Shown piece after piece: positions 37,382 through 50,749 of a DNA stretch of 64,000 nucleotides. The notes below the pieces were generated by a model that worked only from the letters and a program-made list of their open reading frames with translations, had not been told where the DNA came from and made no database searches. Each line of letters starts with the position of its first letter. Position 1 is the first letter of the stretch. The translations under genes were made by a program, and so were the position numbers. Origin of the DNA: Trichinella spiralis (lineage: Eukaryota; Nematoda; Enoplea; Trichinellida; Trichinellidae); NCBI GenBank assembly GCA_000181795.3, contig CM012954.1:16664575-16728574 (forward strand), in the 5' to 3' direction.

Positions 37382-40300
37382 AATTAACATACTTTGACCG
37401 TGAGTGGTTCTGCCGGATGATCGGAATCTTTCGACAAACCGATTTGCTTCAACGACACTGCAGCCACTTCATCAGGCAGCTCGTCATTGGTTAAATTGAG
37501 GCCGTAAATAAATTGAAAAACAAGCAGTACCTTGAATTTTTAAAATTTTTTAAAGAAATTTCAAAAAATAAAAAAAACAATAACAAACACCTGCGAATAG
37601 GCGATGATCAATGGTGAAAGCAACATATAAGCTTTGCGGCTATCGTGGTATATCCAAATACCGCAGGCCATGACTAGCCAAACGAACGACAGCCAACTGT
37701 GATAAATCACAGCCCAAGCCATCATCACCATCAATGAAAAGGTGAAAAAGTTTCGCAACAACAATGGCAATATTTTCCTATAAAGTTTGTACCACCGGGA
37801 TGGGCAGAGCAAACGCGACGTGGTATCGTAATTCGCCATATTGGCATCAGTTGTCGGTTCGCGCTCATTATCCCAATTTAAATTAATAAAAGGGCCACTC
37901 TGAAACAACAACAAATAATATTTCAACAAGTATAATAATAAATTCCCATTTTTTATTGGAAATATTAAAAAGATATTATAAATATAAAAGAATTAGGAAA
38001 GAAAACAAGGGAAATTGTCAAGCAGTAATATAAGTAACTAACCACCACCCAGGAGTATGTTTTCAAATGCAAAACAATACCAAAACTTATTATAATAAAT
38101 AAAAAAAAACTCTTTTCCAATTTTTTGATTTAACAAATAATCAATTGCTGCATAATTATCACTAAGTGACGCTTACGTCATCTTTGGCAGAAGGAGAGTC
38201 GCTGATCAAACTTTCCATCGATGTATGCCGACTAAGCTTGCCAGAATTGAAACGAAGTTTAGAAGAAGCCTAAGATTGAATAACGAAACGATTTTTACTT
38301 TACATGCAAGAAGAGGGGAAAAATAACCATGCCGCACAATAAGCCAGACAATACCAACGTGCTCATCTTTTTTTTATTACAGTAGTACTCGACAAATCGT
38401 GCTACACTAATACTTTTTTAAATGTAATAACGCAAAATATAGATTTAATTTGTTACGGACATATTTGTTTTAATTCTTTTCTCTGTCTGTTTACTTAATT
38501 TATCAATTTTGCAAAACAGATGAATATATCTTCCAAAATTTCTACATGAAAGTATGAATTTCAAATGCTTGTCTGATGAAATGAAAAAATAAACTGAAAC
38601 ATTATGAAATTGCAAACCACTACAGCTAAAATTCTGTATTTTAAAAACTGGAAACTAATCAATGCATTAATTCAAAACTTTCGACATTTTTCGTTAGTCT
38701 TATTTTAAAACTGACGATTCAAGAAAACAATATTGTCCCATTCGTCTCTACATCTAAATTTCAATTAAATAGAAAATATCAAAATGTTCCCTTTAACTTC
38801 ATGTTTCGTTATGACAAAAATCCAATCTTAACAATAAAAATCATGAGATACTTTTAAAAAACTGCTTTCATAAATACAATTTTCATTTTCTTTCTAAATT
38901 TCAACGATCTACCTAGTGAATAAAAAACATAAAGTAAAAACAATGATATTTTGAAAAAAAGTACTTTTAGTAAAAAAACACCGTGTGATTAAAAACATAG
39001 ATGCATGCACATGATAAAGTTTCATTATTAAATAAAGCTCTACTTTGCGCTATTTACCATGCAAGTGACACTTAACTTAGCAGCTGCCACAATATGAATA
39101 AATACTTAAATAAAAAATAATAATAAAAACAACATTTTACCGAATCTAAATATGCAATTGAAAAGTACAAGATGAATAGTGAAATCGGATATAGCCACAC
39201 TTCCGCAGGAATTTCGGGTAACAATTTTTCACCAGTCCAAATTTCACCAGGATTACAAGAGCTGTTTAAGTAAGCCTTCATTCCAATCAACCTAAAATGT
39301 CTTTATTTATTCGTTTACTTTTCAACATGTGCAACTTCACCTAGCAGGCAGATCTTCTGGTGGAAAATGCTTTTGAATAGGCCACAACTGATATAAATAT
39401 AATGCTGACAAATTGAAAGCAGTGTAAAAAGAGATTGTATGGCTAATGTGTTTAAAACATGAATTATTCAAGGAAATATCAAGAGCCCATATGAACAATG
39501 ATAATATCAACACCAAAAAATATATCGATGTAAATAAACATGGGTGCGCAACAGCTGCAATCCAAAGAGCCAAAATTACAATAAAACGTGGGAGGGATTC
39601 GATATTAAATAAATCAATTCCAAGTAACGACGCGCATGTCATTCCTGAATCGGTAGATCTTCTAAACGTAGTAGCATTATTTTCATTACCAGTTGTCAAA
39701 TGCAACGGTATAATATCATCCTCTTCAGAGCATTGACGTCTTAAAGACAATTTAGCTATAATCACCGTTGTTACCGCCGTCACAAACACAATAATTTCTG
39801 GCAAAAAAATTCGTATTTTATTGAATAAATTCAGATTATCCAATCTAAAAGATATCATCATTATAAACAAAAACAGCAAACAACTGTCTCAAAATACTGA
39901 ATTATCACCTTTCAAAACCAATCATACGCAACTCTGGCTCCCATCCTTCGCAAGTCACAAGCCATTCATTTACTGAAGAAGAAACATTAAGTGTTACATG
40001 AAAGCAAGTTTGAAGAGCTGCAAATAAAACAGGAAACGTTGAAGCAATCTTCAGATAGCAGATGGTCGATTCTAAATAAAACGTATCAACAAATAATCAT
40101 TATACAGTTTATTCTAAAGAAATTCAAATGATTCTATTAAAAAAATATTTACATTTAAAAAAATCTTTGCAGATATATAAATTAATGCTTCATTTCACTA
40201 ACTAAATTATTTCTCTCAATGCTGCATTAAAATCAGAAAAGATGAACGAACAAACTAACATAATCGTGCAAATTTCTTATTTTCAAATAAAAAATTAACC

Positions 40301-41028
40301 TAAAAATTTTAAAATAAATTTTATAAAAGCAATGTTTATGAATAAAATGAATGAACACCAATTGAAATAAAATGTTATAAGCAGCAAAGTTGAATGAAGG
40401 TTTTCAAATTACCGTTAACTTCAGTAAAATATTTAATTGGAAATAAATAAAAAATCACAAAAATGAATAAAAAAGCCCGTTCAAAGAAACAACTATTCAG
40501 ATGTCATGATGTGAACATAAAAAAACATCATGTTCGCGTGAATTACATTCAATTAATGCATGCATGAATGGAATTAAGCGTGGCGACAAAGACAGCATTA
40601 TAAAAAGCGGCTTTGAATTATGCATTCAAGTAAAGTAATATAATTTATCATGCGCCTATTATTTCTATGCATAAAATTCAAAAATAAACCCAAATCAACT
40701 TTATTAATAAAACTGTTCTCATTCTTAAAGAAGACGAAATGCAAAAATTTCAAAACACTTTTCGGCATATAAAAATAATGCTATCAATTCAAATAAGAAT
40801 AAGAATAAAATAAAAAATTGCTTACTTTGAACTTCATGTTTCTTCACAGGTTTAAACACTGCCCAACAGAAGAATAAGATCAAATAGAAGAAGGACAATA
40901 ATGAAATACGTATGACACTTGCTAAAGTATATAGAAACACGTTACAATCTCAAGGGAAACACATCGTGCTTACCAATAAATAGAGAAACTGGAAAAATAA
41001 AAAAATAAAACACTACAAAAGTAAACAT
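29888..41028 (-). CDS. PIEZO: Piezo mechanosensitive ion channel
   Basis: Trimeric, mechanically gated cation channel of the plasma membrane. ATG at 41028 starts [19 protein letters not shown], which splices in frame to [17 protein letters not shown] as the first transmembrane helices. About 11 kb of mostly short exons then encode repeated membrane segments. Recognisable landmarks are CLHxxx-type TCFHVTLNV (about 39990), PLIIAYSQ (about 37600), [20 protein letters not shown] (about 33390), [17 protein letters not shown] (about 33300), the family [12 protein letters not shown] motif (about 31710) followed by [14 protein letters not shown], the extracellular cap (30900-30320), the pore helix [19 protein letters not shown] (spliced at about 30295/30155), and the C-terminal [16 protein letters not shown] with the stop at 29888. 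I estimate about 2,300 residues, normal for the family. The intron at about 38290-39140 is long and featureless. Confidence 0.95.
30163..30188. repeat. (CAA)n tract in the last Piezo intron
   Basis: About eight CAA units (GTT on the coding strand) lie about 20 bases before the final 3' splice site (TGTATTTCAG, about 30142). Confidence 0.85.
37346..37383. repeat. (TAAA)n microsatellite in a Piezo intron
   Basis: About nine tetranucleotide units, uninterrupted. Confidence 0.9.
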
Positions 41029-42480
41029 CTCGACACAGTTAATGCATCTGTAATGATAACTTAAATTTATACCGTATTTAAAAATCAAGTAACAATAATA
41101 TATACAGTAACAAAAATATTTATTACCTTATTGTATTACTTGCATGACTGAAGTAAATTATTGACTTTCTTATTGTGCTAAATTTAAGCAATAAACAAGC
41201 ATAATATCCATTGAAGAATTCAAATAAACATGCTGCTAATGAGCAGTATGAGGCTATGTTAAAGCGAATATAATAAATATTCCATTACAGTCGCCATTAT
41301 AGATTGAGAAATGTTGTAGTATAATTTTCTCACTAACACTGCTTTATTTACATACTGCATTCAATGAAAATACATAACAAAATCTAAACAACTAAAAGAC
41401 GCCTAAAATATCAAAGAATTTTATTCATTTCTCTAGTGTTATGGATAACAGAAATAAAAATATACATTAAATATTTTAATATGTCATATGAGTTTCGTAG
41501 AATCATAGAAATGACATTGAGATTTTATAATAACTGTACTTTTAGCATTAAAATTCGAATCGTAATATTTATCAAGTAATATTTCATTATTAGCAGCAAA
41601 ATTTAAAAAAGAAGTGATATTGAAATAATAATATTCATTAATTATGTTTTATTGCTTTTGCTGTTATTTGTTCCGATTACAGAATATGTGTCTCTTTTTT
41701 TAATTATTTTTTCAATAAAATTGTACTGTATAATTTGAACTTGCAATAACTTAAAATAATGACCTCAACATAAGCAGCAAATGTAATGTAAATGTTAAGA
41801 AAAAAAAGATTTTTTTCAACGTTGACTGTTATGTATTTCCATGTATTTTTACAAAAATTAATGGTAATTTTGTTCTTACTTTTTAATTATTAATTTTTCA
41901 GTTCAGAATACATGTCGAATGACATATTTTCAAATAATAATTTTTTATTTTTCTTGAAATAAATAAATAAAATGATTTATGAAAAATTGAACGTGATTGT
42001 CAGTTTTCTGTATAAATTTACAAAATGCTGTAAAATTGATTTGCTGTTCCTAATTATAGCTCGAGGTTGTTTTATTGGGGATCAGAAATTTTGAAATTAA
42101 TTTTTAATTATATTCATTCAACGCCTCCTTCCACGTTGGATATTGTGTTGTTGGTCCGTGGTATTAATTAAATTTGTTGTTTGGAATTACGTCATCATTG
42201 TTGAAACGCAAGGCCCTTAATTTGTTTCGGTCGTTGCATCCCAAGCGATTGTTACTTGTTTCGTCCGGTTTATGTGATTGTTCTTGTTCTTATTGACGAA
42301 GTAGAGCGTCACTATTACTTATTTTACGATTCTTCGCCTTTCACAACTGTTATTTAAGCAGTTTCATTCTCAGCAGTGTAGGAGGAATTGTAAAAAGGAA
42401 GCCTTTTTCGAAATATTGTCTCCTTATTGAAGTGCACGTTTTATTGACAGACGTAATCACTTTAGAAGCTTAAGTTAGAG
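41029..42480. promoter_or_regulatory. Shared divergent upstream region of Piezo and PAPS synthase
   Basis: About 1.45 kb separates the two start codons. Positions 41030-42060 are AT-rich with no coding signal. The part closest to PAPS synthase (42090-42480) is richer in G+C and CpG and probably carries its 5' UTR and core promoter. No specific site was recognised. Confidence 0.5.
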
Positions 42481-45400
42481 ATGGAATTTCCATTACAATT
42501 GTTCAACGTTACGATTCCCGCACGCAAGCGAATTCGTCTGGTATGTGTGCATGTGTTATTTCTAACTTTTCTCATTAATAATTTCATTATTCAATTATTA
42601 ATATCTTTTATGATAAAAGTTCAATTCTTATTTTCCAAACAAATGAAAGTGAGTTGATTAACAAGTTAAATACATTTTTTTCTTACTTTTTCAACAATTG
42701 ATATTATAATGATTGGAATAAAATGAACAATAGGACAGTAATAAAATGAAAGTATTTTGCAATTAATTCATCTCACTTTGCTGAAATGATTTCAGTAAAT
42801 AGATTTTCGTTTCGGTCTATTTTGAATGCTCTGTCTACGTGCAGCCTTCCTCATTTTCTCTTTTACGTACAGCTTGGCCTGCATTTGTGAATTAGACAAG
42901 TGTTGAAAAGTGAAATATGCCCTGATTGCGACGTTCGACCTCAGCTTATTTCTGTTTCATTTCAATTTAGAACAGTTTGTATTAGAGAAATGCTTTTTTT
43001 TCTAACAAAGGTGAAAATTGTTACTTTACATTATTACTATTGATCAGTTTTTCTTTTTCAATTACTTATTCTATAATTATTTAAGCGAAATTCACCAACT
43101 CGTGTTAGTAATTATCTTAAGAAGGAAATAATAATAACAAACAACTTAGTACGAAGTGGAATTGTAATTTTATGATTCACTTTTATAAATATATAATTTT
43201 GAAAATCAAATTCCGTTAAAACTTGGACAATCGAATAGAGAATATTTATATTGATGAATGTTTCAATTGCAGCCGAATGGCTGTAATTAATTGAAATGCT
43301 TCCCAAATGGATGATTGTCAGTGATTGAAAATATTTTCCAAACATTGTTTTTAAATTTAAATTTTTAGGAATCGCGAGCCACCAACATTACACCCCAAAG
43401 TCACCGCGTGACGCGTGAGCAACGCGCTCAAGCGTTGGGCAAATATCCAAATTTTCGTGGATGCACCATCTGGTTTACAGGTTTATATATTTCTTTTTTT
43501 CAAATTTAAATTGTTTAAAATAATTGTTCATTGGTTTTTCAGGTTTGAGTGGATCAGGAAAGACGACAATTTCATTCGCATTGGAAAAAGTGCTCTGCTC
43601 CGTCGGCTTGCCTGCTTATGGCTTGGATGGTGACAACATGAGACATGGGATTTGCAAAAATTTAGGCTTCTCTGAAGAAGATCGAGAAGAGAACATTCGT
43701 CGAGTAGCAGAAGTGGCGAAACTGTTTGCAGATCTAGGCATCATCGCTCTCGCTTCATTTATCAGTCCATTTGAAAGAGTAAGCTGTTGTTGTTGTTGTT
43801 TATTGGTTTCATCAAGTCGATTGGTTTCAGGATCGTCGTAGAGCTCGTAAAATACACGAGGATAGTGGTTTAATATTTATCGAATGTTTCATCGACACAC
43901 CGTTGGAAGTGTGCGAACGTCGCGATCCCAAAGGATTATATGAGAAAGCGCGTGTTGGGAAAATTTTGGATTTTACCGGCATTGATTCGGCTTATGAAGT
44001 TCCAGAGAATCCAGAACTGATTTTACACGCTGCCGAAGAGACCGTCATTCAGTGTGTACAAAGAGTATTACAGTATCTGCACGAACGAGTAAGCAGAGTT
44101 GAACGAAAATTGTTAATATATATATATATTAGCATAATTGTAATGCCCGTTGCAGGGAATTTTCCCAGACGAAGCGTTGATGCGCCTCGGTGGCAAAGTG
44201 CGTGAATTGTTTGTCGACGAAAGCGAACGACTCAGACTGGAGGCAAGCTTGTCGCAGATGCCGAAGCTGAGCTTAGAAAAGGTGTAAGGATATTGTTCTG
44301 ATTCTATAACATCGAACGCCATGTTCTTTCCTAGATCGACCTGCAATGGCTGCAGGTATTGTCTGAAGGTTGGGCGACACCGTTGTCCGGTTTCATGACC
44401 GAAACGCAATATTTGCAAACGTTGCATTTCAATCAGCTAATTGAAGGTAATTAATTAATTAATAATTATTTGAAAATTTAATTATTTCTAAATTTTCAGA
44501 AAATACAATCAGCCAATCGATTCCAATAGTACTGCCTGTAACCAGCGAAGAGAAAGCGAAGCTAGAAAATGCCGATTTGATCGCACTTTGCTACGACGGA
44601 CACACGATTGCCATTTTGCTGAAGCCAGAATTTTACCCGCATCGTAAAGAGGAACGATGTGCCAGACAATTTGGCACTTGTCATCTTGGCCATCCGACGG
44701 TGAAGGTAAATGATGAAATGAAATTATTCTCACGGTTTGTGTTTTCAGCATGTTCAGGATTAATGTTGAAAATTTTTTGATGAATTTTAAATTTGTTCAT
44801 TTTTCAAAGATGATCATGCAAGCCGGCGATTGGCTAGTTGGCGGAGAAGTGAAAACTTTGAAACCTATAAAGTGGAACGACGGTTTGGATCAGTACCGTT
44901 TGACGCCGATGGAAATTCGTCAACGATTGGTGGAAATGGGCGCCGATGCGATTTTCGCTTTTCAACTGCGCAATCCAATCCACAACGGCCACGCCTTGCT
45001 TATGAACGACACGAAACGGACGTTGATCAGTCGTGGCTACAAGCGTCCAGTTTTACTGCTTCATCCACTCGGTGGATGGACAAAAGATGACGACGTTCCA
45101 TTGGCAGGTTGTCCAATGTTGTTGTTGGTGGTGTGGATGAATTTTGCTTAATTTTCTCTCTTGTATTTTCTTTTCAGTTCGAATGAAGCAACACCAAACG
45201 TTGCTCGAAGAAGGGGTCTTGGATCCGGAAAGCACGTTGTTGGCAATATTTCCATCACCGATGCTTTACGCTGGTCCGACGGAAGTGATGTGGCATGCCA
45301 GAGCTCGCATGGCCGCTGGAATTCACTTTTACATCGTCGGTCGCGATCCTGCTGGAATTCAACATCCAGACACAGGCGATTATTTGTACGACCCGACGCA

Positions 45401-45735
45401 CGGAAGCAAAGTACTTAATTTAACTATTACAATTGAATTTCTGTTTCTGTTGTTCAGTTGAAAATGCAATTTTCATTACAACACAGATTTTGTCCATGAC
45501 ACCCGGCCTTGGTGATGTGGAAATTTTACCATTCAAAGTGGCTGCCTATAATAAACGAACGCAACAGATGGATTATTTCGATCCCAGTCGAAAAGAGGAA
45601 TTCGATTTCATCTCCGGATCGAGGATGCGAAAAATTGCTCGAGAAGGTGCCCAACCGCCGGACGGATTCATGGCACCCAAAGCTTGGGAAGTTCTTGCCA
45701 ACTATTATCGCAGCTTACAAAATACTGTACAATAA
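42481..45735 (+). CDS. PAPSS: Bifunctional PAPS synthase (APS kinase-ATP sulfurylase)
   Basis: Makes the universal sulfate donor PAPS from ATP and sulfate in two steps. ATG at 42481 opens a 20-codon exon ([20 protein letters not shown]) joined in phase 0, across an intron of about 830 bases, to [15 protein letters not shown] at 43371. The APS kinase half comes first: P-loop GLSGSGKTT (43545), [15 protein letters not shown] spliced to [19 protein letters not shown] and the switch [10 protein letters not shown] linker leads to the ATP sulfurylase half, with [14 protein letters not shown] (HNGH motif, about 44970), [33 protein letters not shown] (about 45270) and GRDPAGI. It ends with [12 protein letters not shown] and [15 protein letters not shown], stop at 45735. 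Kinase before sulfurylase is the animal arrangement. The gene looks complete and both active sites look intact. Confidence 0.97.
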
Positions 45736-46465
45736 TAATCTACAAAAGCAAAGCAATAAGAAGAAAAAGAACACAAGCATTAAACATATAAAAGCATGAT
45801 TGAGAAACTTTATCACATCGATTCGATTGTTTTTTTTTGTTTTTCTGGTAATGTGATTTGGTTCTATATCCGTGCCTGCCTTTTTTTCTTACAAGAAATG
45901 TTTTACCAAATTTTATCATATATCTTGGTACAGTTTCATTTATTGTTCGTTATGGATGTGTTTATATTAAAAATTATCACGATAATCTGTAAATTTTGAT
46001 TTTATTATTTCGTTTCTTTCGTGTTAACTTTAACCTGCGTACAGTCCCTTTTTGAAACTGGGAAACACAGCCAATTGGAAAAAAATCAATAATTCTTGAA
46101 AATAAGTTTGATACAGTATGCTTGACAGAAAAAGTATACGATATTCAAGGTTTACATTTGCAATTATATACTACAGTTGAGCAAAATAATGGAAAATCAC
46201 AAATAAAAAATATCGAATTTTGGACGGATATTTTCTTTTATTTAGCATAAATGTCTAGTGCAACAAAAAAAATCGCCACTGAAGGACACGAAAATACTAA
46301 AAAAACAAAATGGAGCGAGACACAGTGAGCCAATTTATTGTACAAGTTTGAAATTTGAAAACTTATCAATTGCCCCATTTGAAAAAAACAATCCTATGCC
46401 AGACGCAAAATGGAACTTTGAAAAGTAAAAGCAATAAATAATTGAACAAAAAGAGAAATAAGTTC
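45736..46465. other. Convergent 3' region of PAPS synthase and the zinc-finger gene
   Basis: This is a tail-to-tail intergenic region. An ATTAAA at about 45779 could be the PAPS synthase poly(A) signal. The open frame at 45796-45999 is hydrophobic AT-rich noise. Nothing else was recognised. Confidence 0.45.
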
Positions 46466-47584
46466 TTACGCTGTATTGGCAGTGTAAATGATTTTGTAGC
46501 CGAATTTTTCACTTCTGCTGCTCGTCTGCGGCTTGGCACAAGTACAGCTTACCGGCAAGAAGAGAAGCACATTTTGGCCGGGCTTGACGTCGGTGAGCAT
46601 GTCGAGCTCACAGTCGACCAGGTTCGGATCTCGTTCCAGAACGTCCAAAGGCAAAAATGAGTGCAATTTCAGCCGGCTCAGCGGTTCGCAGTGTTCGTGG
46701 ATGTGCACCAGAAGCGCTATTGTGCAAGTGTCGCATTCTGGCCGTACAGCTTCGGTATGTTTGGGCGCCAGCCGTGGATGGACGACGTCTTCAACATTTG
46801 CAATAAGCTGTTGTTCTTGCTGTTGTTGTTGTTGTTGTTGTTGTTGTTGCTTGCGTTTAGCTTTGATGGGAATTTTGACTTGGAAAAAATGCATTCTCTG
46901 TATGTGCCTTTTCAGCTGAGTGCTGTCGACGACCTGCTCACAGTGGATGCAGACTCGCTTGCCGGGCTCCAACTGCTTGGGAGAACTTGGAACTCGTTGC
47001 TCTTTGTGCACTCTTCTGCAATGCCGTTCCACTTGTACCCGTTGACCGAACAACTGTCGACAGACCACACATTTCCAACGCAGGCGACCATGCTGCGATT
47101 GGTAATGGATTTCCAGCACGAATCTCCTTCTGAATGCCATGTTGCAGTAGCAGCAGACGAAAGTCCGCTTACCGCTGTGCCACTGGATGTGGTTGTCGAA
47201 CTGTTGTCTGGTGGAAAAATTAGTCCTGCCACAAATTTTGCATCGATAATTGGGCTGGTCGGTCGAAACGCCGGCACCGCTGTGCATCACCTTGCAATGG
47301 CGGTGACGTTCGTATGCGGTGCGGAACAGTTTCAAGCAGACCAAACATTTGAACCATTTTTCGGCAGATGACGACGAACTCGACATGTGGAATCTTTCCA
47401 CGTGACGGTCCAGATGTGGTTTTTGCTTGAAAGCGAGCTCGCACTGCTGACACTGATATGGACGTTGGTCATTATGACAAAGCATGTGACGAAGAAGATG
47501 ACTGCGCCGGGCGAACGCCTTCTTGCACAATTTGCACTGTTTCTCATTTGTGCCCTCACTTTCACCACTTTCCTGCTGGTCCAT
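46466..47584 (-). CDS. C2H2 zinc-finger protein with seven fingers and a polyglutamine tract
   Basis: A likely DNA-binding nuclear protein of unknown target. I start it at the first ATG, 47584 (MDQQESGESEGTNEKQ), because the frame upstream to 47641 has no ATG. That gives 372 residues in one exon. The fingers in order begin CKLCKKAFARR, CQQCELAFKQK, CLVCLKLFRTA, CKICGRTNFST, CCYCNMAFRRR, CVVCRQLFGQR and CIHCEQVVDST. The spacing is regular, but only the first two fingers are joined by a near-canonical linker (HNDQRPYQC). A basic segment (IPIKAKRKQ) leads into about 11 glutamines, then a C-terminal region of unknown function with CDTCTI and SCTCAKPQ. The lack of introns is unusual among its neighbours. 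A missed upstream exon cannot be excluded. Confidence 0.85.
   Translation of the reverse strand: MDQQESGESEGTNEKQCKLCKKAFARRSHLLRHMLCHNDQRPYQCQQCELAFKQKPHLDRHVERFHMSSSSSSAEKWFKCLVCLKLFRTAYERHRHCKVMHSGAGVSTDQPNYRCKICGRTNFSTRQQFDNHIQWHSGKRTFVCCYCNMAFRRRFVLEIHYQSQHGRLRWKCVVCRQLFGQRVQVERHCRRVHKEQRVPSSPKQLEPGKRVCIHCEQVVDSTQLKRHIQRMHFFQVKIPIKAKRKQQQQQQQQQQQEQQLIANVEDVVHPRLAPKHTEAVRPECDTCTIALLVHIHEHCEPLSRLKLHSFLPLDVLERDPNLVDCELDMLTDVKPGQNVLLFLPVSCTCAKPQTSSRSEKFGYKIIYTANTA
46808..46850. repeat. (TTG)n tract coding for polyglutamine
   Basis: Nearly pure TTG/CAA triplets, read as CAA (Gln) on the minus strand inside the zinc-finger gene, with one Glu interruption near its end. Confidence 0.9.
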
Positions 47585-48431
47585 CGTCGTGAAAATACCA
47601 ATACCCTCCTTCACAGTGGTATTGAAACGTTTATTCCACAAAAATTATCACATAACATATCGAAATATAAACACATCACAAATACTTGTCTGTAAACTTT
47701 TTCAATCGATCAATATCATCAGCAACACTTTTCAACTTGAAATTGAAAGAAAACTAAAATTGTACAAAAAGAATTCGTGTGATTTACTCAGTTAATTCGA
47801 ACTAGCTGTTGTTATACATGGTAAATATTTTAAATGTTAAAATTTTAAAAACAACTGAGAGATTAATTAATTTTCACTTACGTAAATTTCAACAACTGCT
47901 ATTAATTGTTCTCAGTTTGTAATAAAAGGGAGAAAAAATTGTTTAAAACATTTATTACAATGTTTACTGTAATACAGTAAGATACCACTTTGTGTGACTT
48001 TGCTGTCATGTTATTAAACTGGCTACGAAATGAAATTGCTAAATTTTTCAATCTACCATTTATAAGAATAAATTTCTGCCAACTCAAACAATTAATAAAT
48101 ATAAAAAATGAAAATCAAGTAGAATTCTGTAATTACATTTACAGCATGATTATACATACTAGTAGAATGTTTACTTTGTATTATTGAAATGTAAAAATTT
48201 TTTAAATTATCTTCAATTTACCTAACCGTACGTTTGTGTATCATTTCTGCTGTGGAAGTATATTTCGCTTTCACGGGAGAATGCATTGACCAACGGTGAA
48301 AATTGAACGTATTGATTACAAGTATTGAAATTAATCAAACAATTCAAAATGTATAATTTTCAAATGAATACTTGAATTTTAATTGGAAAATAGGACAACA
48401 TTTCAATTTATTGTCTATAAGAATAAATTTA
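47585..48431. other. Intergenic region between the zinc-finger gene and MFSD8
   Basis: AT-rich and non-coding by eye. It contains a tandem pair of TACTGTA/TACAGTA heptamers at about 47966-47979. It should hold the zinc-finger promoter and the MFSD8 3' UTR. Confidence 0.4.
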
Positions 48432-50749
48432 TTAATATTTCGTCACTACTCCTTGATCGTAAATAAACGATTGACCAGCTTTCAATTTTGGATTAATCTC
48501 AAGTGGAACTAAAATTGGATAAAAGACTACAAGTGCAATCATTGCTGATAATGCGAACACGATCGTCTCGATCCAAACAACCAACGGGCCCCTGGTGGTG
48601 AATATTTTCCTTCAAAACAGTTTATCAAAAAGAAACTTTTACAATTGCATTTCACATACATAGTAACCACGGGACTGATAAGCCGCGCCAAACTTCCGGA
48701 AGATGTCAAGACGCTTTGCAAAGTTGCCTGAATAAAATTAAAATTTATTAAAGCGGTTTGAAATTTGCAATTAATTTTTCTCAACCAATCACCTGCTGTC
48801 TGGGTCCAATAACATTTGCATACAATGTTGATAATGCTACATTGACAGGAGGAAAGCCGAGGAAAATTCCCAGAACACCAATTACAAATGCATACAACGG
48901 AACCACCTTGGTCCACTGACACCACACAAACTGGCTGTCACAGCCGACCGGACTTGCGGTGGAATTATTTGTCGACAAGTTTTCACCTTGAAAAATTAAA
49001 TTCAAGATCAAACAAATTGTTTCAACAATGCAACTATTGTTTGTCCAACTTTGTATGACAATTTGATCAGGCCAAAAATCGTACGGCAAAGAGACGAGCA
49101 GTGCGATCAAAGTGATCACAAGACCGCAGAAAATTAGACGACGACAATCGAATCTAAATCGATCTTACTTGTTGCATACGTATAATATGCAAATTTAGAC
49201 AAAATGCATACCTGTGAAAGTAGAATACATACAAGATGTAGATGAGCACGGACAAAGCGGAACCGACACCAACCAGTATACTAACATACAAAGTGGCTTC
49301 TTCTCTGCTCCATTGAAAATAGATCATGCTGAGTGGTGTTGAAATTCTTAAACAATTCATTTGCATAAAATTGCTTTAAGATGGAAAGAAAAAGGAAAAC
49401 AACAAACGAACGAACGTGTCTAAATTGACGAGAACAGTGTACACACAAAACCAACACCAAATCAACGCACCGACTGCCCATTTGCTGTACAACGGAATAA
49501 CGTCTAAGAAGTCTAAAAAGTAATTTATTTCACTTGGACATTGTCATTTAAATTGAACAATAAAAAACCTGACAATCATTATGGTTAATGTCAAAAATTT
49601 GCATATGAAATATTTATTTTCTTTTTTCTTAAATGTGATTTAAAATTATTCCATTCCAAGATATCAGTGGACAAATAAGAACGTCTGTGAAGTATTTTCA
49701 TTGAAGTAGTTATTTTATCAGTATAAAAAAATAAATTTACTTGTTGTTTGATGTTCTTTCAGACCGGCGTAGACTTCTTCAAAATTGAACCATATCAACG
49801 CGAAAGATAACATAAATAGAACATTGACAATGTAAGCTGGCGCAGTGTACAAGTTGAAATGAAAAACACTGTACACATATCCGGGGTAGCTGATGAATGA
49901 TACTGCGGCTTGTAAAGCTGAAAAATGATACTTATCAATTATGAAATTGAAACACATTAAATTTCACCTGGTCCGGCGATGAAGCCGAAAGACATGCAAG
50001 CAGTGGCCACCGATATGGCACGACCGCGTTCACTTTGTTTGCTTGAAACGGCCACGTAAGCGCTCGCAGTTCCGTTCATTCCTACGTTGGATACAGGCAA
50101 ACATTAACCAGCATGCTAATTTTTGCGTGCAAAATTACCAGCAGCCAAACCCATAAACAGTCGGGCAATCAAGAGAACGAATCTTTGATTAGTTTGAAAC
50201 AGCTCTGCGGAAATGTACATCGTATTGGCTATAATTGCTGTGACGATGCAAATCAAAAATATTGTCCGGCACTGTTTAGTCCGATTGCTCCAAAATCCCA
50301 ACAAAGGAGCACAGACTAGCTGACCAAGACTGTAAGCGGATATTGTCCAGCCGAAGAACAGAGTTGTCGCTTGTTGATCAATCTAGAAAGGGATTTTCAT
50401 TATATTAAAAAATCCATTTTGAATAATGACTGACTTTTTATTACTTGACTCATGAATGGCCAGAGTGATGAAAAATAAATTGAATATTGCAAACATTGAA
50501 GAAATAGAACATAATCGACAATGATCATGGAACGAATGCGGACGTGATTTGTCGTTTCTTCAACATTAAATGTAGAAATTTCTGGTGCCGAACCTTCGAA
50601 TATTTTACCACTGCTGAAATGTCAACTTCAATTTGCTTATTTAAAAAATTAAAATATTATTTTCAAAAAATTCCTTACCAATGTGTAACGTTGGTGCGAT
50701 TTTTAGTGTTGCATACAAGCGTGGGAGAGTTCGAGCTTTTGGATATCAT
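48432..50749 (-). CDS. MFSD8: Major facilitator superfamily transporter, MFSD8/CLN7-like
   Basis: Twelve-helix lysosomal membrane protein; human MFSD8 is the CLN7 Batten-disease gene, and its substrate role (reported as a chloride channel) is not visible here. ATG at 50749 (MISKSSNSPTLVC) is joined to SGKIFEGSAPEIS. Helix 1 is IIVDYVLFLQCLQYSIYF, followed by SLWPFMSQ and IDQQATTLFFGWTISAYSLG, which match the MFSD8 N-terminal half closely. LLGFWSNRTKQCR is the loop 2/3 signature and RLFMGLAAG the fourth helix. Later helices include GFIAGP (about 49975), ALIWFNFEEVYAGL, STPLSMIYF, FPPVNVALSTLYANVIGPRQ (about 48810) and SSGSLARLISPVVTMY. A luminal loop contains two N-glycosylation sequons (NNST region, about 48960). 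It ends QGVVTKY-TAA at 48432. Confidence 0.88.

Noticed and set aside
47585-47641. Extension of the zinc-finger protein to MWNKRFNTT
   Set aside because: The first codon of that extension is TTG, so the first true ATG at 47584 is preferred.
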